This document shows positions 28,848-37,026 of a DNA stretch of 64,000 nucleotides, one piece after another; position 1 is the first letter of the stretch; every line of letters starts with the position of its first letter. The stretch is taken from the NCBI RefSeq assembly GCF_009671205.1, contig NZ_CP045309.1:2542001-2606000 (forward strand). The letters run 5' to 3'. The DNA is from Micromonospora terminaliae. Its GTDB lineage: Bacteria; Actinomycetota; Actinomycetes; Mycobacteriales; Micromonosporaceae. A program made the position numbers and the translations under genes. A model generated the notes under the pieces. That model saw only the letters and a program-made list of their open reading frames with translations. It had not been told where the DNA came from and did not search any database.

Positions 28848-31800
28848 CCCCGCTCCCGTCCCGCGCCCCGCCGGTGGTCCGCTCGTGGGCTTCGCCGGCC
28901 GCGCCGGTGGTGACGATCGGCACCGTCCGGTCCGGCGTCATCCCGGCCCGGCGCTGGTAGTCGGCCACCAGGTCGAGCAGGGCCGGCCCGGTGGGCCGCC
29001 GGCCCGGCCGCACGTCACAGGTGCCCACCTTGCTCTCCTGGATGAGCACGTTCGGGTCCAGGGTGATGCCGAACAGGTCGTTGACCGTGTCGCCGGTGAC
29101 CAGGCCCTCGCTGCCGAAGTGGTACGGCAGCCAGACCTGGTGGATCGTCCGGCCGTCGACCCGCAGCGGGGTCAGCCGGTCGGTGACCAGCACCCGCGCC
29201 TCGATCACGGCGCGGCCGCTGACCAGGTGCGCCCAGCCGAGGTGCGCCAGCCCCACCTCGGCGGCCAGCTCCGGGGACACCTCGACGAACAGCGCCGGTT
29301 GCAGCTCGGCCAGGCGCGGCACGGTCCGGCTCATTCCGCCGGCCGTGTGGTGCTCGGTGAGCCGGCTGACCGTGAACACGTACGGGAAGACCTGGCTGTG
29401 CGGCTCGGGCGGGCTCGGGTTCATCCGGTTCACCGGGTGCGTGTAGACCTTGCGGGTCGGGTTGGCCTGCTGCCCGTAGAGCGGGTTGCGCAGGGGCGAC
29501 TCGGCCGGCTCGTAGTGCGTCGGCAGCGGCCCGTCGAGCACGCCGGTGGGCGCGTACAGCCAGGCCTTGCCGTCGCCCTGCATGACGAACGCGTCGTCGC
29601 CGGCGAGGCCCGCCGTCCCGGAGGCGCCGTCCGGCGGACGGTAGCTCGGCGGTTTGGTCTTCTCGAAGTCCGGCACGTCGTAACCGGTCCACGCGCCCTG
29701 GTCGGGGTCCCACCAGACGTACTTCTTGCGCTCGCTCCACGGCCGGCCCTCGGGGTCGGCGGAGGCGCGGTTGTAGAGGATGCGCCGGTTGGCCGGCCAC
29801 GCCCAGCCCCACTCGGCGGCCACCCAGTCCTGCTCGTGCCGCGACTTGCGGCGGGCCGCCTGGTTGACGCCGTCGGCGTAGACGCCGGAGTAGATCCAGC
29901 AGCCGACCGCCGTGGAGCCGTCGTCCTTGGCCTCCGGGAACCCTCCGAGCGGGCGGCCGGTGGCCACCTCGTAGCCGTTGATCTCCTTGAGCACCGCCTC
30001 GGCGCTCGGCTCGGCCTCGGGGCCGTGCGTCGGGTAGTCCCAGGCGAGGTCGAGCAGCGCCCGGTCGCGGGGCTTCGTGGAGCCGGCCAGCTTCTCCCGC
30101 AGCTTCCGGCCGAGGTGGTAGAAGAACCACAGCTCGGAGCGGCAGTCGCCCGGCGGCTCGACGGCCTTCTCCCGCCACTGGAGCAACCGCTGGGTCTGGG
30201 TGAAGGTGCCCTCCTTCTCCACATGCGAGGCGGCGGGCAGGAAGAACACCTCGGTGCGGCACTCCTCCGTCACGATCTCGCCGGTGGCGATCTCCGGGCT
30301 GTTCCGCCAGAAGGTCGCGCTCTCGATCATGAAGAGGTCGCGGACGACCAGCCAGTCCAGGTTGGCCATGCCGAGGCGCTGGGCCCGGCCGTGCGCCGAG
30401 CCGACGGCCGGGTTCTGGCCGAGCAGGAAGTAGCCCTTCACCTTGCCGTCGATCATGTTCAGCACCTGCTGGTACGTCCCGTGGTCGCCGGTCATCCGGG
30501 GCAGATAGCCGTAGCAGAAGTCGTTCTCCGGCGTCGCCGCGTCCCCCCAGTACGCCTTGAGCAGGCTCGCCGCGAAGGCCCGGGAGTTGCCCCAGAAGCC
30601 CTTCTGGCCCGGGTGACGAATGCTGTCGACCCACTCGTCGAAGGTCGGGTGGTCGGCGTGGTGCGGCATCGGCAGGTAGCCGGGCAGCAGGTTGAACAGG
30701 GTCGGGATGTCGGTGGAACCCTGGATGCTGGCGTGTCCGCGCAGCGCCAGGACGCCGCCGCCCGGCCGGCCCATGTTGCCGAGCAGGGTCTGGATGATCG
30801 CGCCGGTGCGGATGTACTGCACGCCGACGCTGTGCTGGGTCCAGCCCACCGAGTAGACGAGCGCACCGGTCCGCTCCCGGCCCGAGTTCTCCGTCCAGGC
30901 GCGGGCCAGCTCCTCGAACTTCTCCACCGGGATGCCGCAGATCCGGGCCACCATCTCCGGGGTGTAGCGGGAGAAGTGCCGCTTGAGGATCTGGTAGACG
31001 CAGCGCGGGTGCTGCAACGTCTCGTCCCGCTGGGTGGTCCCGGCCACCGGCATGCCGTGCGACTCGTGCCGCAGGGGGGCCGCGGTCTCCCGCTCCTTCG
31101 CCGTGTCCTCGGATTCACGCTGCTGCTCGTGGCCCTGGTACTTCCAGCTGCCCTGGTCGTAGCTGTTCCGTTCCGGGTCGTAGCCGGAGAAGAGTCCGTC
31201 GAGGTCCTCGGTGTCGGCGAACTGGTCGGTGATGATCGTCGCGGCGTTGGTGTAGGCCAGCACGTACTCCCGGAAGTCCAGCTCGTTCTCCAGGATGTAC
31301 CGCACCACGCCGCCGAGCAGCGCGATGTCGGTGCCCGCCCGGATCGGCAGGTACGTGTCGGCGAGCGCGCTGGTCCGCGTGAACCGGGGGTCCACGTGGA
31401 AGACCTTGGCGCCGCGCTTCTTGGCCTCCATCACCCACTGGAAGCCCACCGGGTGGGCCTCGGCCATGTTGGAGCCCTGGATGACGATGACGTCAGCGTT
31501 GATCAGGTCCTGCTGGAAGTCCGTCGCGCCGCCGCGACCGAAGCTGGTCCCCAGACCGGGGACGGTGGCGGAGTGTCAAATGCGGGCCTGGTTCTCGATC
31601 TGGAGCGCCCCCATCGCCGTGAACAGCTTCTTGATGAGGTAGTTCTCCTCGTTGTCCAGGGTCGCCCCGCCCAGGCTGGAGATGCCCAGCGTCCGGTTGA
31701 GCGGGCGGCCCTGGTCGTCGACGTCCTCCCAGGTCTCGTCGCGGGCGGCGAGGATCCGGTCGGCGATCATGTCGAGCGCGACGTCGAGATCCAGGTCCTC

Positions 31801-32145
31801 CCACTCCGTGCCGTAGGGCCGGCGGTAGCGCACCTTGGTCTGCCGCAGGGGGCTGGTCACCAGGTTCTTGCTGGCGGAGCCCTTCGGGCAGAGCCGGCCG
31901 CGGGAGATGGGGCTGTCCGGGTCGCCCTCGATCTGGGTGACCTGCCCGTCGGAGACGTAGACCCGCTGCCCGCAGCCCACCGCGCAGTAGGGGCAGACCG
32001 ACCGGGCCACGCTGTCGGCGGTCTCGGTGCGGGCGGTCAGCGCCGCCGAGCGGGCCGACTGCGCCGCGGCGCCCCGCCCGAGCGGGTCCGTGCCGGTGAG
32101 CTGCCGGTAGACCGGCCACCCCTGGATGAAGGTCTTGAGACCCAT
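28840..32145 (-). CDS. Selenocysteine-containing formate dehydrogenase catalytic subunit
   Basis: 1101 residues including selenocysteine at position 190, encoded by TGA at 31578-31576. Conceptual read-through joins two open frames: ...ENQARI-Sec-HSATVPGLGTSFGRGG, the invariant FdnG-type active site. An N-terminal 4Fe-4S site uses Cys51, Cys54, Cys58 and Cys86. The enzyme oxidises formate to CO2 at a molybdenum or tungsten bis-pyranopterin. The start at 32145 has GGAGGGGG upstream. No twin-arginine signal is present (MGLKTFIQGWPVYRQLTG), unlike E. coli FdnG. It overlaps the beta subunit by eight bases. A conventional annotation would split it into two genes. Confidence 0.96.
31547..31578 (-). 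promoter_or_regulatory. UGA(Sec) codon and bacterial SECIS hairpin
   Basis: Twelve bases after the TGA the mRNA forms GTCCCC / GGGGAC (six perfect pairs) around the five-base loop GGTCT. E. coli fdhF has the apical sequence GGUCU at exactly the same distance from its UGA, and that loop is what SelB recognises. The lower stem would include the ACC and GGT that flank it. This makes selenocysteine insertion rather than termination highly likely. Confidence 0.93.
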
Positions 32146-32228
32146 CCCGGCACACCCCCTCCGCGGCTCGCGGGTAGCTGACCTTTTGCACATTAGGCCA
32201 GCCGAGGGGTGCTCGCGACCCGGGACGC

Positions 32229-32380
32229 GAAACAGCGGCGCCCCGGCCGGAAGAGCCGGGGCGCCGCTGGGCGTCGGTGTGCAGGTCGCCTCTCGGCGAG
32301 TGGCGCGACGCGGCTCCAGCCGGACGGTATTCCGCGAAGGCAATTTAGGTGAGGCCCGGGGACACTGGACACACCGACGC
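32229..32380 (-). ncRNA. Unrecognised structured RNA, copy A, with its own promoter and terminator
   Basis: About 150 bases. An 11-bp perfect closing stem (GCGTCGGTGTG at 32380-32370 with CACACCGACGC at 32281-32271) encloses a region with a CGGC-TGGA-GCCG hairpin and a CGCGG/CCGCG pairing. A 14-bp GC hairpin (32233-32269) then ends in TTTCGCG, resembling a terminator. A second copy at 44468-44624 differs at two positions over 122 bases of the core. A GGAAG-N18-GTT promoter lies just upstream. No protein is suggested; the encoded open frame is conserved only because the DNA is. It lies between a wall-hydrolase gene and the formate dehydrogenase operon. It is not clear whether it terminates or reads on into that operon. 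Confidence 0.7.
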
Positions 32381-32384
32381 TCTG

Positions 32385-32413
32385 CACAACGGTACTGGCT
32401 CGGGTGTTCTTCC
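32385..32413 (-). promoter_or_regulatory. ECF (SigR/SigH-type) promoter of RNA copy A
   Basis: On the minus strand GGAAG, exactly 18 bases, then GTT followed by GTG. This matches the GGAAT-N18-GTT consensus of SigR-class sigma factors with one change. The RNA stem begins seven bases after the GTT, as expected for a start site. Confidence 0.65.
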
Positions 32414-32469
32414 GCTTGTTCTCGGTGAGGGCGGTCACTGGGTGGTTGCGCTCGGGTTCCCTGGTGCGC

Positions 32470-32508
32470 CGCTGGCCGGCGCCCCGGTGTTCGGGGTGCC
32501 GGCCAGCG
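32470..32508 (-). terminator. Terminator hairpin after wall-hydrolase gene 1
   Basis: CGCTGGCCGGCACCCCG ... CGGGGCGCCGGCCAGCG on the minus strand, about 15 pairs with one mismatch and a short loop. It lies just after the stop at 32523. It is nearly identical to the hairpin after the second paralog (42837-42879), showing that the duplication included the 3' end. There is no U-tract. Confidence 0.7.
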
Positions 32509-32522
32509 GTTCGTTGTGTGTG

Positions 32523-33107
32523 TCAGCTGTTCCAGTACTGGCCGACGATGTCGGCGGCCTGCTGCTCCCACTGCGCGTAGGCGTCCGGGTAGGCCGAGAC
32601 CTGCACGGTCTGCGCGGCCTCGGTCAGCGGCATGTCCTGCCACCCGTCGACCTGCTTCAGACCCTTCAGGAACGCCAGCGTCGAGTACTCCGGATCGGTG
32701 ATCTGCTCCGGCGAACCCCAACCACTGGACGGGCGCTGCTGGAACAGGCCCAGCGAGTCATGGTCGTTGGCGTCACCCAGGTGACCCAGGTTCTCCAGCT
32801 TCGACTCCTGCAGGCTCGTGGCGATCGAGATGACCGCCGCCCGCTCCGGCAGACCGGCCTTCTTCGTCGCCGCGATGATCGCCTTCGCGTTGCCGACCTG
32901 CTCGTCGCTCAGATCGATCCGCGACTGCACGCCCTGCACACCGTGCGGGATCAGCTTGCCCGCATCCGGCTTGTCCGCCTGCACCACCGCAGCCTCCGAC
33001 AGACCCGACGGCCCCACCTCATGGTGGTTCAGCGGACCGGCAGCCAGACCACCGGCAACAGCCAGACCAGCAATACCCAGCACACTCTTACGCAGCATCG
33101 TGTTCAC
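32523..33107 (-). CDS. Secreted lysozyme-fold (transglycosylase-like) protein 1
   Basis: 194 residues from a GTG at 33107 eight bases after GGAG; an ATG nine bases further in lies too far from it. An N-terminal signal peptide (MLRKSVLGIAGLAVAGGLAAG) is followed by a linker and a domain from about residue 65: AKAIIAATKKAGL, SIATSLQESKLENLGHLG, DHDSLGLFQQRPSSGWG, WQDMPLTEAAQTVQVSAYPDAY. The Glu in SLQES (about residue 101) and GLFQQ fit the catalytic region of soluble lytic transglycosylases and lysozymes, which cleave peptidoglycan. Two paralogs lie at 42.9 and 44.7 kb. Two tandem SigR-type promoters precede it. Confidence 0.8.
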   Translation of the reverse strand: MNTMLRKSVLGIAGLAVAGGLAAGPLNHHEVGPSGLSEAAVVQADKPDAGKLIPHGVQGVQSRIDLSDEQVGNAKAIIAATKKAGLPERAAVISIATSLQESKLENLGHLGDANDHDSLGLFQQRPSSGWGSPEQITDPEYSTLAFLKGLKQVDGWQDMPLTEAAQTVQVSAYPDAYAQWEQQAADIVGQYWNS

Positions 33108-33259
33108 GGGGGTAGCTCCATTCGGGGGTCGACGCACACCCACCGACGGGGGGCCGGCTGAATGGTGTGCGCAAGCACCGTCAGGCGCTCAAAAGTCACT
33201 CCGGGGGATCACCGACGCGCGAGGCCGGGGGGCCACTTCACCGCGCCGGGACCATCTAC

Positions 33260-33285
33260 AACGACCGCCGGCCCACCAACATTCC
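33260..33285 (-). promoter_or_regulatory. ECF (SigR/SigH-type) promoter P2 of wall-hydrolase gene 1
   Basis: GGAAT, exactly 18 bases, GTT on the minus strand, a perfect match to the SigR consensus. The predicted leader to the GTG start is about 145 bases. The paralog at 43441 has the same site at 43586-43611. Confidence 0.75.
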
Positions 33286-33340
33286 AGGCCACGGGCACCC
33301 GCCTCCACGGGCCACCCTCCTCGGTCGCGCACCGGGACAC

Positions 33341-33366
33341 AACGACCCCCACCCGCCCGCCATTCC
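33341..33366 (-). promoter_or_regulatory. ECF (SigR/SigH-type) promoter P1 of wall-hydrolase gene 1
   Basis: A second perfect GGAAT-N18-GTT, 81 bases upstream of P2, also conserved in paralog 2 (43702-43727). Both are followed by similar sequence (GTTGT, then CCCGGTGC or CCCGGCGC), so the promoter unit itself looks duplicated in tandem. Confidence 0.75.
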
Positions 33367-33426
33367 GCCGCCGGGGTGCCACCGGTCACCGCCGAAACGG
33401 ACACCATGCGCAGCCCGCGACGGTGG

Positions 33427-33477
33427 GTGGAACAGCATGGGTGGATCCCGGCCCCGGAGACACCCATGGCGTTCCAC
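33427..33477. repeat. 51-bp inverted-repeat element, copy 1
   Basis: Arms GTGGAAC and CATGGGTG pair with CACCCATG and GTTCCAC around a centre that itself pairs as TCC/GGA. Reads the same way on either strand. A 51-bp copy with the same core (CATGGGTG ... ACACCCAT) lies upstream of paralog 2 at 43906-43956. Both lie upstream of the P1 promoters (about 60 and 180 bases), so the element is more likely an operator or DNA-structural site than a leader RNA. Confidence 0.6.
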
Positions 33478-33581
33478 TCACCACGTCGGGCGAGCGCAGA
33501 ACCGGACAAAACTCCCGTCGTCGCGGCCGGGTGGGAGGTTGGGACGATGGGAAAACGCGGGACAGGGGTTACCCTGACACC

Positions 33582-33908
33582 ATGTCGGCCACCAGCACCG
33601 CGTACCTCGCCCGGCCCGGGCGACCCGCCGTGGTGGCGCGCACCCTCGGCGAGCTCGCCGGCCCCACCCGGGGCATCGTCGAGCTGCCGGTGCGCCTGAT
33701 GTGGAGCAGCGAGCGCGCCTTCGACCTCGCCGACCCCGACGACCTGCTCTGGATGTACGAGAACGTGCTGCGCGAGACCAGCCGCGTGGAGGACCTGCGC
33801 GAGCTGATCGACGGGGGGACGCTGCGCCGGGTGTGGCCGCTGCTGAACCTGCCCCGGGGTGTACGCCTGGCGTGGGAGAGCCGGCACCGGGGCCTGCGCA
33901 CCGCGTGA
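33582..33908 (+). CDS. Protein of unknown function paired with a nucleotidyltransferase
   Basis: 108 residues. A conserved middle (VRLMWSSERAFDLADPDDLLWMYENVLRE) and end (PLLNLPRGVRLAWESRHRGL) are familiar from actinobacterial genes that sit directly upstream of AbiEii-like nucleotidyltransferases, but no function is established. The stop overlaps the next GTG (GTGA). By analogy with AbiEi/AbiEii systems it could be an antitoxin, though no helix-turn-helix is evident. Confidence 0.75.
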   Translation: MSATSTAYLARPGRPAVVARTLGELAGPTRGIVELPVRLMWSSERAFDLADPDDLLWMYENVLRETSRVEDLRELIDGGTLRRVWPLLNLPRGVRLAWESRHRGLRTA

Positions 33909-34558
33909 CCCACCTGCACGACTTCTACCGGGAGGTGGCCCGGGTGGCCCTCGCGGCCGCCGGGCCGCACCGTTTCGTGCTGGGCGGCGGGGTGGCCTGG
34001 GCCGCGCACGGCCTGGTCACCCGCCCGACCGAGGACGTGGACCTCTTCGCCGACGTGGAGGGCGCGGCCGCCGCGGCGGCGGCCGGGGTGCGGGCCGCGC
34101 TGGAGCGCGCCGGCTACCAGGTGGCCGACGCCGACCCGGGCAGCGAGTTGGGCGAGCTCTTCGACGGGTACGACCGGGACCTACGGGACTTCGTGGTGGG
34201 CCGGGACGGCCGGCAGATCCGGCTCAGCCTGGCCCGCCTCGACCGGTACCGCAGCCCGGTGGTGATGGACCTCGGCCCGGTGATGGACGTCCGGGACCTG
34301 CTCGCCAACAAGACCGCCGCGCTGGTCAACCGCCGCGAGGTGCGCGACTACATCGACGTGGCGGCCGCGCTGGACCGGTACGCCGTCGCGGACCTGCTGG
34401 AGCTGGCGCGGCAGGTGGACCCGGCCCTGGACGCCGACGACGTCCGGGCCGCCGGGCGCTACCTGGACCGGGTGCCGGACCGCCGGTTCGCCCGCTACGG
34501 CCTCGACCCGGACCAGGTAGCCGAGGTGCGCCGCCGGATGGCCGCCTGGCCGCGCTGA
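33905..34558 (+). CDS. Nucleotidyltransferase-fold protein, AbiEii/AbiGii toxin-like
   Basis: 217 residues from a GTG overlapping the previous gene. Residues 20-45 read FVLGGGVAWAAHGLVTRPTEDVDLFADVEG, i.e. the nucleotidyltransferase pattern GG-x10-R-x-T-x-D-x-D. Then come ANKTAALVNRREVRDYIDVAAAL and a helical C-terminus. AbiEii toxins transfer nucleotides to tRNA or other targets and are paired with an upstream antitoxin. Some members of this fold are house-keeping kanamycin-nucleotidyltransferase relatives, so toxin activity is only a possibility. Confidence 0.75.
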   Translation: MTHLHDFYREVARVALAAAGPHRFVLGGGVAWAAHGLVTRPTEDVDLFADVEGAAAAAAAGVRAALERAGYQVADADPGSELGELFDGYDRDLRDFVVGRDGRQIRLSLARLDRYRSPVVMDLGPVMDVRDLLANKTAALVNRREVRDYIDVAAALDRYAVADLLELARQVDPALDADDVRAAGRYLDRVPDRRFARYGLDPDQVAEVRRRMAAWPR

Positions 34559-34582
34559 CCGCAGGCGCGGCCGGAGGCCCGC

Positions 34583-34780
34583 TCACTTGGTGGGCTTGCC
34601 GCCGGTCACGCCGAGGATCTCGCCGGTCACGTAGCGCTCGATCAGGTTCCGGCAGTTCGCCTCCTCCCGCACGTCGCAGCGCACGGCGACGCCCGTGCGC
34701 CCGGCCTGCTCGACGAGGCTCACCGTCTCCCGGGCGTCGGCCTCCTCCTCCTCGCCGAGGTAGGAGATGGCGCTGGTGGT
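34583..34780 (-). pseudogene. Remnant of a short-chain dehydrogenase gene
   Basis: Read on the minus strand, AISYLGEEEEADARETVSLVEQAG then VAVRCDVREEANCRNLIER looks like the segment after the NADP-binding loop of YhdF/GsiB-type dehydrogenases. It passes directly into YVTGEILGVTGGKPTK, the C-terminal end of the same family. The dinucleotide-binding N-terminus and about 130 central residues, including the catalytic Tyr-Lys, are missing. The frame is still open, so the internal deletion was in frame. It is flanked by two intact plus-strand genes. Confidence 0.75.
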
Positions 34781-34878
34781 GTGAGATACCTCGGGGCGAT
34801 GTGGCGTCTGTGACAACCGGTCGTTATGGTGCGCAACGGCGCCCACGAGGCGCGTCCACCCCCATGGAAGGGCACCTC

Positions 34879-36669
34879 ATGACCTCCTCCTCCGGCGCCT
34901 CGCGCCGCCAGGTGCTGGCCGTCGCGGCCGCCGCCGCGACCGCTCCCCTGATCGCCGGCGCTCCCGCCGAGGCCAAGCCGAAGGCGCCGAAGACCTGGGA
35001 CCTCACCGTCCTCGGCACCTCGGACACCCACGGCAACGTCTACAACTGGGACTACTACCGCGACGCCGAGTTCGACGACAGCAAGCACAACGACGTCGGC
35101 GTCGCGAAGCTGGCCACCCTGGTCAACCAGATCCGCGCGGAGCGCAAGGGCAAGGCGACCCTGGTGCTCGACGCCGGTGACACCATCCAGGGCACCCCGC
35201 TGGCCACCTACTACGCCAAGCAGGAGCCGATCACCACCACCGGTGAGACGCACCCGATGGCCAACGCCATGAACGTGCTGAAGTACGACGCCGTCACGCT
35301 GGGCAACCACGAGTTCAACTACGGCCTGCCGCTGCTCGCCGCCTGGATCGGCCAGCTGGGCTTCCCCGCCCTGGCCGCGAACGCGATCAACGAGAAGACC
35401 GGCAAGCCGGCCTTCCTGCCGTACGTGATCAAGGAGGTCGCGCTCGGCGGGTACGACGCGCCGACGCTGAAGGTCGGGATCCTCGGCCTCACGAACCCGG
35501 GCGTGGCCATCTGGGACCGGGCCAACGTCGAGGGCAAGCTCGTCTTCGCCGACATGGTGGCCACGGCCGCCAAGTGGGTGCCGGTCATGCGCGAGCGCGG
35601 CGCCGACCTGGTCATCATCTCCGCCCACGGCGGGGACAGCGGCACCTCCAGCTACGGCCCGGAGCTGCCGAACGAGAACCCGGTCGCGCTCATCGCCGAG
35701 CAGGTCCCGGGCATCGACGCGATCCTCTTCGGCCACGCCCACAACGAGGTGCCGGAGAAGTTCGTCACCAACAAGGCCACCGGCGCGCAGGTGCTCACCT
35801 CGGAGCCGTCGAAGTGGGGCCAGCGGCTGACCCGGATGGACTTCACCCTGACCCGGGAGAAGGGCCGCTGGAAGGTCGTCGGCAAGGGCTCGACCATGCT
35901 GAACACCAACACCGTGGTCGAGGACCCGGCGGTGCTCGCGGCCGTGCGCGGCCAGCACACCAAGACCGTCGGGTACGTCAACCAGGTCGTGGCGCAGTCG
36001 GAGGTGGAGCTGTCCACCGTCGAGTCCCGGTACAAGGACACCCCGATCCTGGACTTCATCAACCACGTCCAGGCCGAGGTGGTCAGCAAGGCGCTCGCCG
36101 GCACCCAGTACGCGAGCCTGCCGGTGCTGTCGCAGGCGTCGCCGTTCAGCCGCACCGCCGTGTTCCCCGCCGGTGACGTGCGCATCCGCGACGTCGCCGG
36201 GCTGTACGTCTTCGACAACACCCTGGAGGCGGTCGTCATGACCGGCGCCGAGGTGAAGGCGTACCTGGAGTACTCCGCGAAGTACTTCAAGACCTGGGCG
36301 GCCGGGGAGACCATCGACCTGCCGAACATCAACGACCCGAACGTCCCGGACTACAACTACGACGTCATTTCGGGGCTCGACTACGACATCGACATCTCGA
36401 AGCCGGTCGGCCAGCGGATCACCCGCCTGGTCCTGCCGGGCACCGACACCCCGGTCCCCGCGGACGCGCAGTTCGTCGTCGCGGTCAACAACTACCGGCG
36501 CAGCGGTGGCGGCAACTTCCCGGGCATCGTGAAGACCCAGGTCTACAACCAGCAGCAGGAGATCCGCCAGCTGCTCATCGACTGGGCGCAGGCCAAGGGC
36601 GTGATCCGTCCGGCCGACTTCTACGTGGCGAACTGGAAGCTGGTCCGCGAGGGCGCGCCGGTCTTCTGA
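34879..36669 (+). CDS. 5'-nucleotidase / 2',3'-cyclic phosphodiesterase, Tat-secreted
   Basis: 596 residues. The ATG at 34879 has GAAGG eight bases upstream. A twin-arginine signal (SRRQVLAVAAAAATAPLIAGAPAEA split as SRRQVLAVAAAAA and the cleavage region) exports a folded protein. The metallophosphatase domain has GTSDTHGN, LDAGDTIQG, TLGNHEFNYG, ISAHGGD and FGHAHNEVP, which form the di-metal site. The C-terminal 5'-nucleotidase domain ends in NNYRRSGGGNFPG. It probably scavenges phosphate and nucleosides outside the cell. A strong terminator follows. Confidence 0.93.
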   Translation: MTSSSGASRRQVLAVAAAAATAPLIAGAPAEAKPKAPKTWDLTVLGTSDTHGNVYNWDYYRDAEFDDSKHNDVGVAKLATLVNQIRAERKGKATLVLDAGDTIQGTPLATYYAKQEPITTTGETHPMANAMNVLKYDAVTLGNHEFNYGLPLLAAWIGQLGFPALAANAINEKTGKPAFLPYVIKEVALGGYDAPTLKVGILGLTNPGVAIWDRANVEGKLVFADMVATAAKWVPVMRERGADLVIISAHGGDSGTSSYGPELPNENPVALIAEQVPGIDAILFGHAHNEVPEKFVTNKATGAQVLTSEPSKWGQRLTRMDFTLTREKGRWKVVGKGSTMLNTNTVVEDPAVLAAVRGQHTKTVGYVNQVVAQSEVELSTVESRYKDTPILDFINHVQAEVVSKALAGTQYASLPVLSQASPFSRTAVFPAGDVRIRDVAGLYVFDNTLEAVVMTGAEVKAYLEYSAKYFKTWAAGETIDLPNINDPNVPDYNYDVISGLDYDIDISKPVGQRITRLVLPGTDTPVPADAQFVVAVNNYRRSGGGNFPGIVKTQVYNQQQEIRQLLIDWAQAKGVIRPADFYVANWKLVREGAPVF

Positions 36670-36684
36670 TCCGTACCGGTCACG

Positions 36685-36715
36685 ACGGGCCCCGGGTGCC
36701 ACACCCGGGGCCCGT
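36685..36715 (+). terminator. Terminator hairpin after the 5'-nucleotidase gene
   Basis: A perfect 14-bp stem ACGGGCCCCGGGTG / CACCCGGGGCCCGT with a three-base loop starts 16 bases after the stop. It has no U-tract, as is common in actinobacteria, and could also serve the minus-strand gene ending at 36733. Confidence 0.75.
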
Positions 36716-36732
36716 CGGCGTCGGTGGGCCGG

Positions 36733-36927
36733 TCAGCCGCTGCCCGCGCGCAGGTCCCACTCGTGCTGACCACCGGTCGGGTCGGGCCGGTCCCGGCGCG
36801 GCTCGGTCTCGCTCTCGGTCGACTCCACCCGGTCCTCGGGACGCACCGCCTGCGGCAGCTCGCCGAAGCGGACGTGCCGCAGGAACGCGTACTCCTCGTC
36901 GGTGAACGACTCGCGCGGCTCGCTCAT
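36733..36927 (-). CDS. Small acidic/charged protein, unknown function
   Basis: 64 residues, MSEPRESFTDEEYAFLRHVR then FGELPQAVRPEDRVES and a charged tail. The N-terminal EEYAFLRHVRFGELP looks like a helix. Third-position GC bias supports coding. No domain recognised. It is divergent from the dehydrogenase gene. Confidence 0.6.
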   Translation of the reverse strand: MSEPRESFTDEEYAFLRHVRFGELPQAVRPEDRVESTESETEPRRDRPDPTGGQHEWDLRAGSG

Positions 36928-37026
36928 GGGCGCATTGTGCGCCCGCCCCGCCACCCGCCGCATCAACCGATCCGGTCCGGGTAAGCCGCCGCGACGACCC
37001 GTCCGGCGACGAGGTGGAGGGCGACC

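Noticed and set aside
31576..31578. Reading the UGA in fdhA as a nonsense mutation
   Set aside because: The invariant active-site context, the SECIS hairpin and adjacent selA, selB and tRNA-Sec all point to selenocysteine.
25231..32145. The selenocysteine cassette as a mobile island
   Set aside because: tRNA-Sec is present, but no integrase, direct repeat or composition shift was found at the ends; horizontal transfer remains only a possibility.
32336..32356. Iron-box (IdeR) half site TTTAGGTGAGGC inside the RNA element
   Set aside because: Only one half resembles the consensus and no palindromic partner exists.
32271..32390. Treating the repeated 120-bp element as a MITE with 11-bp terminal inverted repeats
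   Set aside because: The conserved part extends past one terminal repeat to the promoter -10 box, no target duplication is seen, and both copies have a promoter and terminator. A mobile origin is still not excluded.
33108..33300. Possible c-di-AMP (ydaO) riboswitch in leaders of the wall-hydrolase genes
   Set aside because: Such riboswitches are common before actinobacterial wall-hydrolase genes, but the conserved CAGCTAAC and GGGGUGAAU strings are not present in any of the three leaders.
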